Numbered from the stretch's first letter, positions 7,961 to 17,661 are shown. The stretch is 37,687 nucleotides of DNA from CAYRYU01 sp964428355 (GCA_964428355.1 CAYRYU010000069.1:1-37687), one strand, 5' to 3'. Numbers and translations: made by a program. The notes: generated from the sequence alone by a model not told the origin.

Positions 7961-8646
7961 CACAAGCCGAATTCAATGAATACTACAAGAAGAACAAGCT
8001 GGTTGTCCTCGGGGTTCCTTTGATCGTCGGGATTCTCCTGACGGATATGTTCTTCCTCAAACCGCGCAGGGAAGCCGCCAGGCTGGCGAAGCTCGGGATC
8101 AAGACCCCGGCGGTTGCTACCGCCGATGCCGCCGCGAAACCTTCGGCCGCAAAAGAGGAACCTTCCGCTGGCGATCTCGTCCCACCTCCCGACTTTGCCG
8201 TTCCCAAGTTCGCCAAGGTTGCAGATGCGGCCAGTTCACGCGTGCTCGGAAAAGAGGTCTACGACTATGGCCCTTCCCGGAATGTCTTTTCCCGCCCCGC
8301 AGAAGAGCCGGCCTTCCGGTTCGCGGAAGTGAAAACCGAAACCCCCTCCGAGCCCCAGGGGCCCGAACTTCCCGACATCTCCTACCACGGCTTCTTCCGC
8401 ATGGGAAGCGACCGGGTAGCGATCCTGAGGATATGCGACCGACTCGTGCTTTCAAAGGCAGGCCAGAAGCTCGCTTACAGTTCCTTCCAGCTTTCCAAGA
8501 TCCATCCTGACCGGATCCAGGTTGCTGACACCGCCATCCAGGACCGGGTTCTCGAGATCGCTCTCAAGCAACCCGAGGCCCCGCCGGGGGAAAGGGTCGA
8601 ACCCGAACCCGAGGGGGAGCAGACCGCGATGGTCAGGAAGGAATAG
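7957..8646 (+). CDS. PilP/GspC-like periplasmic connector protein
   Basis: This is a 229-residue protein. A membrane helix at about 16-33 follows a short basic N-terminus. An Ala/Pro-rich linker (about 48-80) leads to a conserved stretch YDYGPSRNVFS and a C-terminal beta domain at roughly 135-210, starting at ISYHGFFRMG. That domain resembles the HR domain of GspC and the beta domain of PilP, which contact the secretin. PilP is usually a lipoprotein and no lipobox is visible here, so this is closer to GspC in topology. GTG 7957 overlaps the PilO-like stop by 4 bases. It is the last gene of the recognisable platform block. Confidence 0.65.
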   Translation: MTQAEFNEYYKKNKLVVLGVPLIVGILLTDMFFLKPRREAARLAKLGIKTPAVATADAAAKPSAAKEEPSAGDLVPPPDFAVPKFAKVADAASSRVLGKEVYDYGPSRNVFSRPAEEPAFRFAEVKTETPSEPQGPELPDISYHGFFRMGSDRVAILRICDRLVLSKAGQKLAYSSFQLSKIHPDRIQVADTAIQDRVLEIALKQPEAPPGERVEPEPEGEQTAMVRKE

Positions 8647-8653
8647 CTGTCCG

Positions 8654-9970
8654 ATGGATAACCTTACCCTCAAAAGACTGTTCCGCGACAAGGACAAGAT
8701 GATCCGCCTCTTCTGCCTGAAAGTGGCATTGCGGGACAACATACCCGAAGTCGAGGACGTCATGCGGGAAGGGTTGCGGGACGAGCGGCCCGAGGTCGTT
8801 GCCGCCGCGCTGCGGCTCGCCCGTCGGACGGCCGACCCGGAAGTCTTGGGGATGGTCATGACATACCTGGAATCGCCCAATGTCCTACTACGGACTGAGG
8901 CCTTGCATACTCTGGACGGAAGGAATTCCCCTCCGGTCCGGAACGGAATCTGCGAGTTCCTCAGGCGGGAGGAGGACCCCGCGCTCCTTGCAAGCGGGAT
9001 CAAGATCATCGGGTCATTCCGGTCGGCGGAGTTTTCGCAGCTTCTCAAGGCGTTCCTGACCTTCGAGGATGAGCGGGTAAGGGCCAACGCGGTGGAAGCC
9101 CTCGGCCGGATCGAAACCGCCGAGGTCGTCGAGATCATGAAAGCGCTGGTTGCCGACCGCAACAACCGGGTTCGGGCGAACGCTATCCAGGCTCTCTGGG
9201 AGCGTGGAATCCGTTTCGGCCTGAACACCTTCCCCGAGGAGTTGCGCTCGCCGAATGCGAGAAAGAGGGCTTCAGTCGCCTATATCCTTGGGGTAATCAA
9301 GGACGACGCCTCCCTTGACCTCCTCCTCGGACTCCTGAACGACATCTCCCCCACGGTCAGGAACAGGGCGGTTCTGAGTCTTGGGAAGATCGGTTCGGTC
9401 CGGGCGATCAGCCATCTGCTCTCCGCCTACTCCAAGGAGGAAGAGCGATCGATCCGGGATGCGATCATTGCCGCGGCGATGCAGATCAACGCCGAGTTGA
9501 GCATGTCCCGCCTGTCCGAACGTTTCGAGCACGAGGATGACCCGAGGATCCGGGCCAACCTGGTACAGAGCCTCGGGGCGACGAAAAGCCCGAAAGCGGT
9601 CACCCTTTTCACGAAGGCCCTGCGCGACAACGACAGCAGGGTTCGTGCCAACGCGATCGAGGCGATCGCGGGACTAGAGGATTCGAGCTTTTCGGAGCTC
9701 CTTTTCGGGATGCTGAACGATTCCAACAACCGTGTCCGAAGCAATGCGGCATTCGGTCTCTGGAAGCTGGGCGGAATGGGCGTGATCCTCACCCTTCGGC
9801 AGATGCTGGCTTCCTCACACAAACAGATGAGGGCTTCCGCTGCCTGGGCGTTGGGCGAGATCGGGGCAATCCAGTTTTCGGACCTGCTCCAGGATCTGAC
9901 AAACGACAACGATCCGGATGTCCGGAAGTGCGCCCTCAAGGCACTGGCAAAAGTTGCGAAAATAGCATAA
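8654..9970 (+). CDS. HEAT-repeat protein
   Basis: This 438-residue cytoplasmic-type protein has no signal peptide or membrane segment. It is made almost entirely of helical HEAT repeats about 31 residues long, marked by the recurring VRANA/VRSNA motif and ALGEIG/SLGKIG turns. HEAT-repeat proteins are protein-binding scaffolds, and the partner cannot be read from sequence. It starts 7 bases after the PilP-like gene, with GGAAGGA (8636-8642) as the likely ribosome-binding site. A longer in-frame reading into the previous gene exists but is not needed. Its position suggests a scaffold for the pilus/secretion apparatus or for the TPR proteins that follow. Confidence 0.85.
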   Translation: MDNLTLKRLFRDKDKMIRLFCLKVALRDNIPEVEDVMREGLRDERPEVVAAALRLARRTADPEVLGMVMTYLESPNVLLRTEALHTLDGRNSPPVRNGICEFLRREEDPALLASGIKIIGSFRSAEFSQLLKAFLTFEDERVRANAVEALGRIETAEVVEIMKALVADRNNRVRANAIQALWERGIRFGLNTFPEELRSPNARKRASVAYILGVIKDDASLDLLLGLLNDISPTVRNRAVLSLGKIGSVRAISHLLSAYSKEEERSIRDAIIAAAMQINAELSMSRLSERFEHEDDPRIRANLVQSLGATKSPKAVTLFTKALRDNDSRVRANAIEAIAGLEDSSFSELLFGMLNDSNNRVRSNAAFGLWKLGGMGVILTLRQMLASSHKQMRASAAWALGEIGAIQFSDLLQDLTNDNDPDVRKCALKALAKVAKIA

Positions 9971-10000
9971 ACTGGAGCGGTCACTTTCCGGAGGATGAGA

Positions 10001-12622
10001 ATGAACCGCGCTTACATGAGGATTTTTGCCCTGGTCCTTCTTTTTGCCGTATCGTTTTTCCCTTCCCTCGTTTTCGCACAGGATGCAAAGGAATACAACC
10101 GGCTTGGAGCGCTCGCCATCCGGAATGGCAACTATCCTGAAGCCAAGGAATTGCTCGGGAAGGCGATGAAACTCGATCCGAACTGGGCTGAGCCTTACTA
10201 CAACGCCGCCCAGCTGCTCCGGATCCTCAACAAGCGTGCCGATATGCAGAAAGCGCTCAAAAAGGCCTTCGAGCTCGAGCCCGGAAACGCGACCTATCGC
10301 GAGGAATACTCGAAGATGCTCAAGGAGGACCTTCGGACCGCCCAGGAGGCAAAGGATTCCGCCAAGGTCAAGAGCCTGCGCGAGCAGATCGTCAACGTGA
10401 ATCCCGAGGAGCTTGGGATCGGTCTCGAGATCGCGAAGGATGCCATGACCGCCAAGGATTTCGATCGCGTCAAGAGCCTCATCCTCGTCATGATCGAGAA
10501 GAACAAGAAAAAGCTGCCCGACTACAACTCGCAGGAGATCGGCGAGATGTACTACATGCTCGGGAAGATCGAATTCGACAAGAACAATGTCAAGAAAGCC
10601 TACGAATACGCTGACAAATCGACCCGGTACCCGAATCCCGACGGTGCCGACAAGCCCAAGGGCCTCCTGAAGGATGTCAAGGACGCCATCAAGAAGGAAG
10701 TCGAAGGGCGCTTGAAGCTGGGGAAACAGTACTACGAGAAGGGGCAGTCCGAGGAAGCCCTCCAGGAGTTCAAGCTCGGTCTCGAAATGGACCCCGGGAA
10801 CGAGGCGATCCAGGCCGAAATCGACAAGATCAATACCAAGGCCCAGGCCAAGGACGTCTTCGCGAAGGCGATGACTCACGTCAACGGGGAAAAATGGCTC
10901 GAGGCACGGGATATGCTCGAGCGGGTCCTGGAGCTGGAGCCGAAGCACCCCGAAGCGAAAAAGCTCCTTGCCCAGGCGGTGAAGTTCGAAACCGAATTGA
11001 TGACCAAGCTGGGCCGGACCGAGCGTCTCCCGCGATTCCCGGAGGAAAGAGCCGCCTTGACCGAGGAATACATCTCCATGGGAAAGAGGTTTTCCGAGGC
11101 CGGGAACAACAAGGATGCCAAGCTCGCATTCGAGCGCGCCAGCGCCATCATCGAACTGGACCAGAAACTCGACAAGTACCGCGGGGTGATCGAACAGGAA
11201 ACCGCAAAGATCTCCGTGGTCGACAACCAGCAGGAGCTCTGGTCGAAAGCGGTCGAGCACTACAAGAGCAACGAGTTCGAGGATTGTTCCAAGATGCTCG
11301 AGCAGCTGCCCGCCGACATGGACATGCCCACCCTCAACGCCCGCCATCTGCCGCCCGACTACGCCACCCAGCGCCTGGCCTTCCTAGCCTTCTGCTACTG
11401 GAAGAAGGGCGACAGCGACAAGGCCCGCGAATACGCCAACCTCGCCCTTACCAAAGATCCCGAAAAGAACCGGGCGAAGTTCGTGCTTGCACACATTTAC
11501 CTCGCCGCCGGAGACAAGGCAGCCGCCTTCAAGCTCGCGAACGAGATCAAGACCGCCGATCCGGAGTTTCCCGAGATCGACGACCTCTGGTACAAATCGG
11601 GAAGCATGAAGTGGGGCCCCGTCGCCATCCCCCTCGCCGTGGTCGGAGTCCTGCTCTGGCTGGGCTATTCCATCTATTGCAAACTTCCCGAGTACAACAA
11701 GAATGCCGCCCTGCGCAGGGCCCAGAAATACCTGGACCAGAAGATGTTCAAGGAATGCATCGACGAAATCAACACAGTCAAGCGCCTTCCGATACTGACG
11801 CAGTATGACGGCCTGCTCATCTCGAAGATACTTGCGCAGGCTTTTCTGAAAACCGCCACCTACGACAAGGCCATTGGCGAGGCCAAGCACATCCTTTCCA
11901 TCGATCCGAACAACCAGCTGGGCCATCAATGGCTCGGATTCGCCTACCTTGGCCGCCGGATGGTATCTCCGGAAAGCCTTCCCGAGCTCCTGAACCTCTA
12001 CAAGACCGAGACCAAGAATGTTGCTCTCCTCAGCCTGCTCGGCACGCATTACACCGCCCAGAAGGTCCTTCCCAATGAAGGGGTTGAGGTCCTTGAACGT
12101 TGGCTTGAGCTCGAACCGAACAACCCCGAGGTTCTCAAACCCCTGGGAAGATTCTACCTTCAGAAGGGCAAATCGGACGAGAAGGCGATGAAGGTCTTCA
12201 CGCGGATGCTCGAGTTCATCAAGGCGGAGCCCGAGTTTCTTCTCGGAATTGCCAAGTTGCATACCCGGCAGGGAAACTTCGACGAAGCCCTCAAGCTTTG
12301 CGAACAGGTCCTTTCCCTCGATGTCAACAACGAACTCGTCCACCCCGTCCTGAAAGAATGTTACCTGAAGATGGGGAAGCTCTCCGAACTCAAGGAAATC
12401 TATCGCGCGTTCATGGCGGAAAACCCGTACAACGTCGCTTTCCAGAAGGGCCTCACCGAACTCAACAAGACCATCGAGAAAGTAGGGGTCACTCCTCCAA
12501 CCGGTCCCGCCGGAGTTCCTGCGAATGTTCCCGGGGAAGGGGCCGTCATCTGCCCCCACTGCAACAAGCCCAATACCCAGGCCGATTACTACTGTCAGCA
12601 CTGCGGTAAAGCAATTGTCTGA
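10001..12622 (+). CDS. TPR membrane protein with C-terminal zinc ribbon
   Basis: This is an 873-residue protein. A signal peptide (1-26, ending SLVFAQ) is followed by a long TPR array (about 28-530), one membrane helix near 540-562, and a second TPR array of about 290 residues. It ends in a zinc ribbon with two CxxC pairs (CPHC and CQHC) in the last 25 residues. If the signal is cleaved or acts as an anchor, the first TPR block is periplasmic and the second block plus zinc ribbon are cytoplasmic. ATG 10001 is chosen because GGAGG (9990-9994) lies 6 bases upstream; an ATG at 9995 abuts that site. It is likely a scaffold between the envelope and the cytoplasm. It resembles the next gene in architecture, suggesting they act together. 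Confidence 0.82.
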   Translation: MNRAYMRIFALVLLFAVSFFPSLVFAQDAKEYNRLGALAIRNGNYPEAKELLGKAMKLDPNWAEPYYNAAQLLRILNKRADMQKALKKAFELEPGNATYREEYSKMLKEDLRTAQEAKDSAKVKSLREQIVNVNPEELGIGLEIAKDAMTAKDFDRVKSLILVMIEKNKKKLPDYNSQEIGEMYYMLGKIEFDKNNVKKAYEYADKSTRYPNPDGADKPKGLLKDVKDAIKKEVEGRLKLGKQYYEKGQSEEALQEFKLGLEMDPGNEAIQAEIDKINTKAQAKDVFAKAMTHVNGEKWLEARDMLERVLELEPKHPEAKKLLAQAVKFETELMTKLGRTERLPRFPEERAALTEEYISMGKRFSEAGNNKDAKLAFERASAIIELDQKLDKYRGVIEQETAKISVVDNQQELWSKAVEHYKSNEFEDCSKMLEQLPADMDMPTLNARHLPPDYATQRLAFLAFCYWKKGDSDKAREYANLALTKDPEKNRAKFVLAHIYLAAGDKAAAFKLANEIKTADPEFPEIDDLWYKSGSMKWGPVAIPLAVVGVLLWLGYSIYCKLPEYNKNAALRRAQKYLDQKMFKECIDEINTVKRLPILTQYDGLLISKILAQAFLKTATYDKAIGEAKHILSIDPNNQLGHQWLGFAYLGRRMVSPESLPELLNLYKTETKNVALLSLLGTHYTAQKVLPNEGVEVLERWLELEPNNPEVLKPLGRFYLQKGKSDEKAMKVFTRMLEFIKAEPEFLLGIAKLHTRQGNFDEALKLCEQVLSLDVNNELVHPVLKECYLKMGKLSELKEIYRAFMAENPYNVAFQKGLTELNKTIEKVGVTPPTGPAGVPANVPGEGAVICPHCNKPNTQADYYCQHCGKAIV

Positions 12623-15600
12623 ACCCCATTACGCAAAGAATGCTTCCCGACGCCCCCTTCAAAAGGGGGTGTTTTCGGTATTCCTCCTCCTGGCGAGCGT
12701 TCTGTTTTCCTTCCTCCCGGGGGAGGTTCGGGGAGAGCCTGATTACTCCGCTCTCAAGAAGTTCCTTTCAGCCCGGATGTACTCGGAAGCCTATCTCGAA
12801 CTCATGCGTCTGGAGCTGCAGTACAAGACCGAGGACCCCAAGCTCACCAAACTGAAAAAGGACCTCCTGAAAAACACCCGGAAGGAAGCCGCGAACCGCG
12901 CAAAGGCGAATCCCGACGACCCGGCGGTCTTCACCGTCATCGCCGACATCGACTTCCAGGAGGGGAGCCTGGACAATGCCGTCCAGAACATTACGAAGGC
13001 CATAGAATCGGGATCCCCCTCTGCGATGACCCACTATACATTCGCCAAGATCCTTTTCGTGAAGGGAAACATCCCACAGAGTTTCGAGCAGATGGACAAG
13101 GCTCTTCTTGCCGAACCGAAGAGCGAAGTCATCTTCGAGGACTGGCAGTTCCTCTACCAGGCCAAGAACTTCGGGCTGGCATCCGCGAAAAGGTTGACAG
13201 GTGGAACCGGTTTTCTGAACAGGGCCGTTCCGGTTGCCGGTGATTCCTCGATTCCCAAGCCTCCCGACAACCCTTTTGAAAATGACCCCACCCAGGCTCC
13301 CGATGTGGTCATCCCTCCTGAACCTGAACCAGAGCCAACCCCGACCGCTATCGTGGACAAGCCCCCTCCCGATTTCCCCGAACCCGATCCCGATCACAAA
13401 CCGCCTCCGGACAACCCTGACCCCGACAACCCCCCGCCCGATCAACCCGGGCCCGACGGTCCTGACGAGCCCGATACCCCTGACGGCCCCGACCAGCCCG
13501 TGAAGCCCGTGAAGAATCCCACCGAGGACAAGCCCCCGGAACCTCCGGAAGACCCCGAGAAAAAGAAGATGAAGGAGTCCGAATACTGGCTCGAACAGGC
13601 AAAGAAGAAGTTCGACGACAAGAAATACGATGACGCCCAGACCAACCTCCAGAAGGCCAGGGAGATCTTTCCCGGTCTCCCCGGCGGCGACGAGCTGCAG
13701 GGCAAGATCGAGGAAAAGCTCAAGGTCGACAAGGATTACAAGTTCGCCTTGACGCTTTTCGAGAGCGAGAAGTTCGACCTTGCCAGGGAACCCTTCCTCA
13801 AGGCCTACGAGGAAAACCCCGAAAAATACTCCGATTCCACCTTCTTCCTCGGCAAGATCTACATCCTCGGAAACGAGAAGGATATGAAGAAGGCCAAGAA
13901 ATACTTCGATCTCTTCCTCAAGGATCCGAATGTCGATCCCGAACTGAAAAGGGATGTCGAGTGGGTGATGATCGGGATCCTCACCGATGACGAGCAGTAT
14001 GAGGAAGCGGGAAAGAAGTTCGACGAGTTCGTGAACCGCGAACCGGAGTATGCCAAGAACCAGCGCAGCTTCTGGAAGCTGAAATACCTTCTCTGGTACA
14101 AGGCGTATACTACCGAGATCTATGTCGGGCTTGCCGTGTTCATCGGCCTTTTCGTCCTCGTTTTCTTCCTGATGATCGCCCCCTCCTTCCAGCTGTTCGT
14201 CTTCGACCCTGTCAAGCGCGCAACCATTGCCTTCGAGGGAAAAAAATGGGACAAGGCGGTGAAAATCGCGGAGGAATCGATGCGGAGGACCAAGCATCCG
14301 GTCCAGATCCAGAAGATCCTCCTGGAGATCTGCGTCCAGGCGCATTACCAGATGAAGAACTACGTCAAGTGCCAGGACCACGCCCGTACTCTCCTTGCGC
14401 TTTTCGCAGACAGTACGCTCGCATGGAAGTATCTGACGAAGGCCTTCACGGAAACCAACGACTCCTCCGACGAAGCGATCTCGATGTATGAGACCATGTA
14501 CAAGAAGAATCCCGAGTCGAAGGAATACCTGCCTATCCTCGCGAAATACTACGCGTCCCACAAACAGTTCACCGTCGAATCCATGGAAATCATGTATTCC
14601 TTCTACCAGGCGGAACCCAACAATCGTGAAAACGTCCTCGCCCTCGCCGAAGGGTATGTCCAGAACAAGAGACTGTCGGACGAAGTGATTCCCATTCTTG
14701 CCGAGGGCATAAAAGCCAAACCCGACAACCAGGGATTCCGGGAACTTCTCGCCAGGAACTATGCCAAAAAGGCAATGTATCCCGAGGCTTCCAAGGAATG
14801 CCTGAAGGTTCTCGAAGCCAACATCAACAACGTAGGGATCCACGTAGTCTACACCCAGTGCATGAAGAAGATGAACATGCTCGACGAAGCCATCCTCCAG
14901 TACGAGGAGTTCCTGAAAAAGTTCCCCGGGAATCCACAGCTGGGTGAGATCATCACCACCCTTCGCAAGGAGTTGGAGCAATCGAGCCCTGTTCCCGAAA
15001 CACTTGCCGGTGCCCCGGAACTTTCCCCCTTCTCCGAGGACCTCCTGACCGAGGGAATGGCGGATCCCACCATCGCCTCCTCCCCCATCCAGATGGATGT
15101 AGAAGGCTTCGTTGAGCCTCCCCCCGAGAATTTCGAGGAGGAAAAGCCGGTTCCTCTTCCGAACTTCCTCAAAGACAAAGAAGGAAAGGCTTCGGAAACC
15201 CCGACCGCCGGTTCGAAGACGACTCCACAGCGGCCTCCGCAGGGGAGCGTTTCGGGAAACGTTCCCCTCGAGCCCGCCAAACCCTCCTCTTTCCTCGACC
15301 CGGCCGAACCCGAACCCGAAGTCCCGCCAAAGAAGAGTCCTGCCCAGGTTTCTCCGGCCTCGGGCGCAGCTTCCAAGCCAAATACGAAATCCCCCGGCCT
15401 TCCTCCCGCTCCCTCCAGGGCAGATATGGGGAAGACCGCTTCCGCGCCTGTCTCACCCCCCGCCGGGTCCGGCCCAAAATGGACCTCCGCTTCGTCACAT
15501 GGCCCTTCACCCGCCGTGCCCGGTTCGAAGACCGGGGCCTCTTCCGAAAAGGATGATGGGAAGTCCATGACGCGGGATGAAATCCTCGACATGGGGACCC

Positions 15601-16214
15601 TCGACCCCTTTGCCGAGCAGACCGACGTTCCAACCGAGGACATCGAGGTCCCCGATCTTCCTCCCGCCAAGCCCGGTTCGGAAAAACCGTCCGTCAAGCC
15701 CGCAATCGGAGGGAAACCCGGCCTCGGAAAATCCTCCCCCCCCATCACGCCAGGTCCCGCATCCAGGTCCGGATCGGTCTCGCCGGGAGGGCCCGCGATC
15801 CCCCGGGAGACCCAGGCCCCCCCGCCTGTCAAACCCCTCTCCAGCGGGGATCCCGAAATTGTTGCCGCGCAGAAGGCGGCCTCCCAGAAAAAGTGGGATG
15901 AGGTCGTCAAGATCCTTGTTCCGGCATTCGCAACGAAACGCACCCGCCCTGTCGGAATGCTTCTTGCCGAAGCCTATCTTGCCCAAAGCAAACCCGAGCT
16001 TGCCAAGGAGATCGTTGACACGCTCGAGTTCGACCGGGAAAACCTCGGGCAGGACATGAAGGAACTTCTATACCGGATCGGAACGAATCTCGAGGATGCC
16101 GGGAAGATTCCCGAAGCCCTTACCGTCTACGACATCATCTGCAACGTCGACATCAACTACCAGGATACCTTCGATCGGTCGGAAAGGCTTTACAGCCTCA
16201 GGAAGAAAGGATGA
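12615..16214 (+). CDS. Giant TPR membrane protein with Pro/Asp-rich linker
   Basis: This protein has about 1,199 residues from TTG 12615, which overlaps the previous stop by 8 bases. An alternative start is GTG 12669, which lies in the right arm of a terminator-like hairpin; neither has a good ribosome-binding site. A hydrophobic signal follows (FSVFLLLASVLFSFLP), then TPR-like helices. A Pro/Asp-rich linker with repeated PDNP/PDGPD units is encoded at about 13240-13560, followed by more TPRs. A membrane helix lies near 502-525, with a third TPR block after it. A Pro/Ser/Gly-rich disordered region (15000-15840) leads to a final short TPR domain. The layout parallels the preceding protein: periplasmic TPRs, one membrane crossing, cytoplasmic TPRs. 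Function is unknown; a scaffold for the adjacent pilus/secretion system is inferred. Confidence 0.8.
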   Translation: MSEPHYAKNASRRPLQKGVFSVFLLLASVLFSFLPGEVRGEPDYSALKKFLSARMYSEAYLELMRLELQYKTEDPKLTKLKKDLLKNTRKEAANRAKANPDDPAVFTVIADIDFQEGSLDNAVQNITKAIESGSPSAMTHYTFAKILFVKGNIPQSFEQMDKALLAEPKSEVIFEDWQFLYQAKNFGLASAKRLTGGTGFLNRAVPVAGDSSIPKPPDNPFENDPTQAPDVVIPPEPEPEPTPTAIVDKPPPDFPEPDPDHKPPPDNPDPDNPPPDQPGPDGPDEPDTPDGPDQPVKPVKNPTEDKPPEPPEDPEKKKMKESEYWLEQAKKKFDDKKYDDAQTNLQKAREIFPGLPGGDELQGKIEEKLKVDKDYKFALTLFESEKFDLAREPFLKAYEENPEKYSDSTFFLGKIYILGNEKDMKKAKKYFDLFLKDPNVDPELKRDVEWVMIGILTDDEQYEEAGKKFDEFVNREPEYAKNQRSFWKLKYLLWYKAYTTEIYVGLAVFIGLFVLVFFLMIAPSFQLFVFDPVKRATIAFEGKKWDKAVKIAEESMRRTKHPVQIQKILLEICVQAHYQMKNYVKCQDHARTLLALFADSTLAWKYLTKAFTETNDSSDEAISMYETMYKKNPESKEYLPILAKYYASHKQFTVESMEIMYSFYQAEPNNRENVLALAEGYVQNKRLSDEVIPILAEGIKAKPDNQGFRELLARNYAKKAMYPEASKECLKVLEANINNVGIHVVYTQCMKKMNMLDEAILQYEEFLKKFPGNPQLGEIITTLRKELEQSSPVPETLAGAPELSPFSEDLLTEGMADPTIASSPIQMDVEGFVEPPPENFEEEKPVPLPNFLKDKEGKASETPTAGSKTTPQRPPQGSVSGNVPLEPAKPSSFLDPAEPEPEVPPKKSPAQVSPASGAASKPNTKSPGLPPAPSRADMGKTASAPVSPPAGSGPKWTSASSHGPSPAVPGSKTGASSEKDDGKSMTRDEILDMGTLDPFAEQTDVPTEDIEVPDLPPAKPGSEKPSVKPAIGGKPGLGKSSPPITPGPASRSGSVSPGGPAIPRETQAPPPVKPLSSGDPEIVAAQKAASQKKWDEVVKILVPAFATKRTRPVGMLLAEAYLAQSKPELAKEIVDTLEFDRENLGQDMKELLYRIGTNLEDAGKIPEALTVYDIICNVDINYQDTFDRSERLYSLRKKG
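12651..12675 (+). terminator. Terminator-like hairpin at the junction of the two TPR genes
   Basis: Bases 12651-12659 pair with 12663-12671 (nine pairs, one a G-T wobble) around a 3-base loop. TTTT follows at 12672-12675. This has the form of a Rho-independent terminator for the upstream TPR gene. It lies within the reading frame of the next gene, over the beginning of its signal peptide, and so may act as an attenuator. Confidence 0.55.
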
Positions 16215-16356
16215 TTCCGGCCGTTTCTCCCATCGGGTTTTTCTCGATCTTGCAAACACTGACCGTTTCCGGTTCTAGGAAAGGGGTGGTCGGCACTAAT
16301 GAAAGGCCCGAATCCGGTCGAAGAAGGAACAACCATTTGAGCGAAAGCGAGTTGCC

Positions 16357-17400
16357 ATGAACCTTTTCCATGCAGCCTTACCCTGGTTCGGGGCCGTTCT
16401 TGGCTTTGGATTTCTCGTCCTGATACATGAGCTCGGGCATTTCCTTGCGCTTCGATGGCGTGGGCACCCGGTTTTCGCCTTTTCCATCGGGTTCGGAAAC
16501 CCCTGGTGGCGTTTCCGATGGCGGGAGACCGAGTTCAGGGTGGGTTGGATACCCCTTGGGGGTTACGTCCTCCCCGAAGACCCCGACGAGATCGAGAAGA
16601 GGGAGGCCGAAGGCGGCCCGCTCCTGAAACCGATGCCCGTGTTCGATCAGGTTTTCATCGCAATCATGGGTCCCGTCGCCAACCTTTTTTTCGCCGTTTG
16701 TCTCACCTCCACGATCCTGAGCATCTGGGGTGATCCGACCCCGGTTCCCGTGATCCAGGAGGTGATCAAGGGTGGAGCTGCATCCCGGGCGGGAGTCCTC
16801 CCCGGGGACAGGATCCTCGATCTGGACGGCGATCCGATCCGGACCTGGGAGGAATTCCTTTCGAGGATCCAGGCATGCGGCGACAAGGACGGCCGTGTCG
16901 GGCTCGAGAGAGCTGGAACCCGGCTTTCACTGTTGATTCGTCCGGAATTTTGCGGGGGCCGTTTCGTCGTCGGGGTCAAGCCATGCATGGAACTGGGTGC
17001 CCGTATTCCTTTCCCCGCCTCGGCTATCGAAGCCGTTCGCAAGACCGGGTCGGACCTCCGGAACATCCTCGTGGGCCTTTTCAGCCTCTTTGCTGGGGGC
17101 CATGCCGGATCCCTGGCCGGCCCGATAGCGATCCTGGAACAGACCTCCCAGGCTGCGGGCGGCGGATGGGTGGCATTTCTGACCATTCTCGCGATTCTCA
17201 GCCTCAATCTTGGAGTATTCAACCTCCTGCCCTTTCCGCCGTTGGATGGGGCCAGGATAACGCTTGCAATGGCCCAGTTCTTTCGGGGCCGGCCCCTCAG
17301 CGATGCGCTCCTGCTCCGAACTTACCAGTTGGGAGCGGCGGGCCTTGCCATTCTGTTTCTGTTCGTGACCATCAAGGACGTATTCTCGATTTTCCTCTAG
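16357..17400 (+). CDS. Site-2 metalloprotease, M50/RseP family, single PDZ domain
   Basis: This is a 347-residue membrane zinc protease. The HELGH motif at residues 24-28 lies in the first membrane helix, and the third zinc ligand is in the LDG motif near the C-terminus (Asp297, in FPPLDGA). One PDZ domain lies at about 125-190. Escherichia coli RseP has about 450 residues and two PDZ domains, so this is a shorter form. The family cleaves membrane-embedded substrates such as anti-sigma factors or signal-peptide remnants. The usual rseP neighbours (dxr, cdsA, bamA) are absent. The 142-base gap upstream has only a weak promoter-like pair and no clear terminator. The overlapping AGGA and the 9-base gap tie it to the following ferredoxin genes. 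Confidence 0.88.
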   Translation: MNLFHAALPWFGAVLGFGFLVLIHELGHFLALRWRGHPVFAFSIGFGNPWWRFRWRETEFRVGWIPLGGYVLPEDPDEIEKREAEGGPLLKPMPVFDQVFIAIMGPVANLFFAVCLTSTILSIWGDPTPVPVIQEVIKGGAASRAGVLPGDRILDLDGDPIRTWEEFLSRIQACGDKDGRVGLERAGTRLSLLIRPEFCGGRFVVGVKPCMELGARIPFPASAIEAVRKTGSDLRNILVGLFSLFAGGHAGSLAGPIAILEQTSQAAGGGWVAFLTILAILSLNLGVFNLLPFPPLDGARITLAMAQFFRGRPLSDALLLRTYQLGAAGLAILFLFVTIKDVFSIFL

Positions 17401-17409
17401 GATCGGGAT

Positions 17410-17661
17410 GTGCGATTTCCCCGGATCGATCATGACAGGTGCAGTCCGCTTCTCAACGGAAGAGGCTGCGGGGAGTGTCTCGTCCGGTGCCCGACCGGAG
17501 TCTTCCTGACCGCTCCCGAGAGGCTTCCTCTGAAGCCCGGGCGGCCGGTGGGGCCTCTGAGCGTATTCGTCGTCCACCGCAACCTTTGCATCGATTGCGG
17601 GACCTGCTTTTCGGCCTGCCCGGCGGGCGCAATCGAAAGAGGGGGGGCGGGCCATGTGTGA
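17410..17661 (+). CDS. Small ferredoxin-like iron-sulfur protein
   Basis: This is an 83-residue protein from GTG 17410, with AGGA at 17399-17402. The C-terminal half has a canonical 4Fe-4S motif, CxxCxxCxxxCP (CIDCGTCFSACP). The N-terminal half has a variant motif in which the first Cys is set apart: C, 8 residues, C, 2 residues, C, 3 residues, CP. This looks like a two-cluster ferredoxin with one irregular cluster. The stop overlaps the ATG of the next iron-sulfur gene by 8 bases, so the two are probably translated together and may form one electron-transfer unit. Confidence 0.75.
   Translation: MRFPRIDHDRCSPLLNGRGCGECLVRCPTGVFLTAPERLPLKPGRPVGPLSVFVVHRNLCIDCGTCFSACPAGAIERGGAGHV

Noticed and set aside
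12768..14981. A 737-codon open frame on the - strand opposite the giant TPR gene
   Set aside because: It mirrors the Pro/Asp-rich and TPR coding sequence of the + strand and has no start signal or domain.
16229..16273. TTGCAA to TTCTAG as a promoter for the M50 protease gene, and a CCC-ATC-GGG stem with T5 as a terminator
   Set aside because: The -10 match is poor and the stem is only 3 bp. Neither is strong enough to list.
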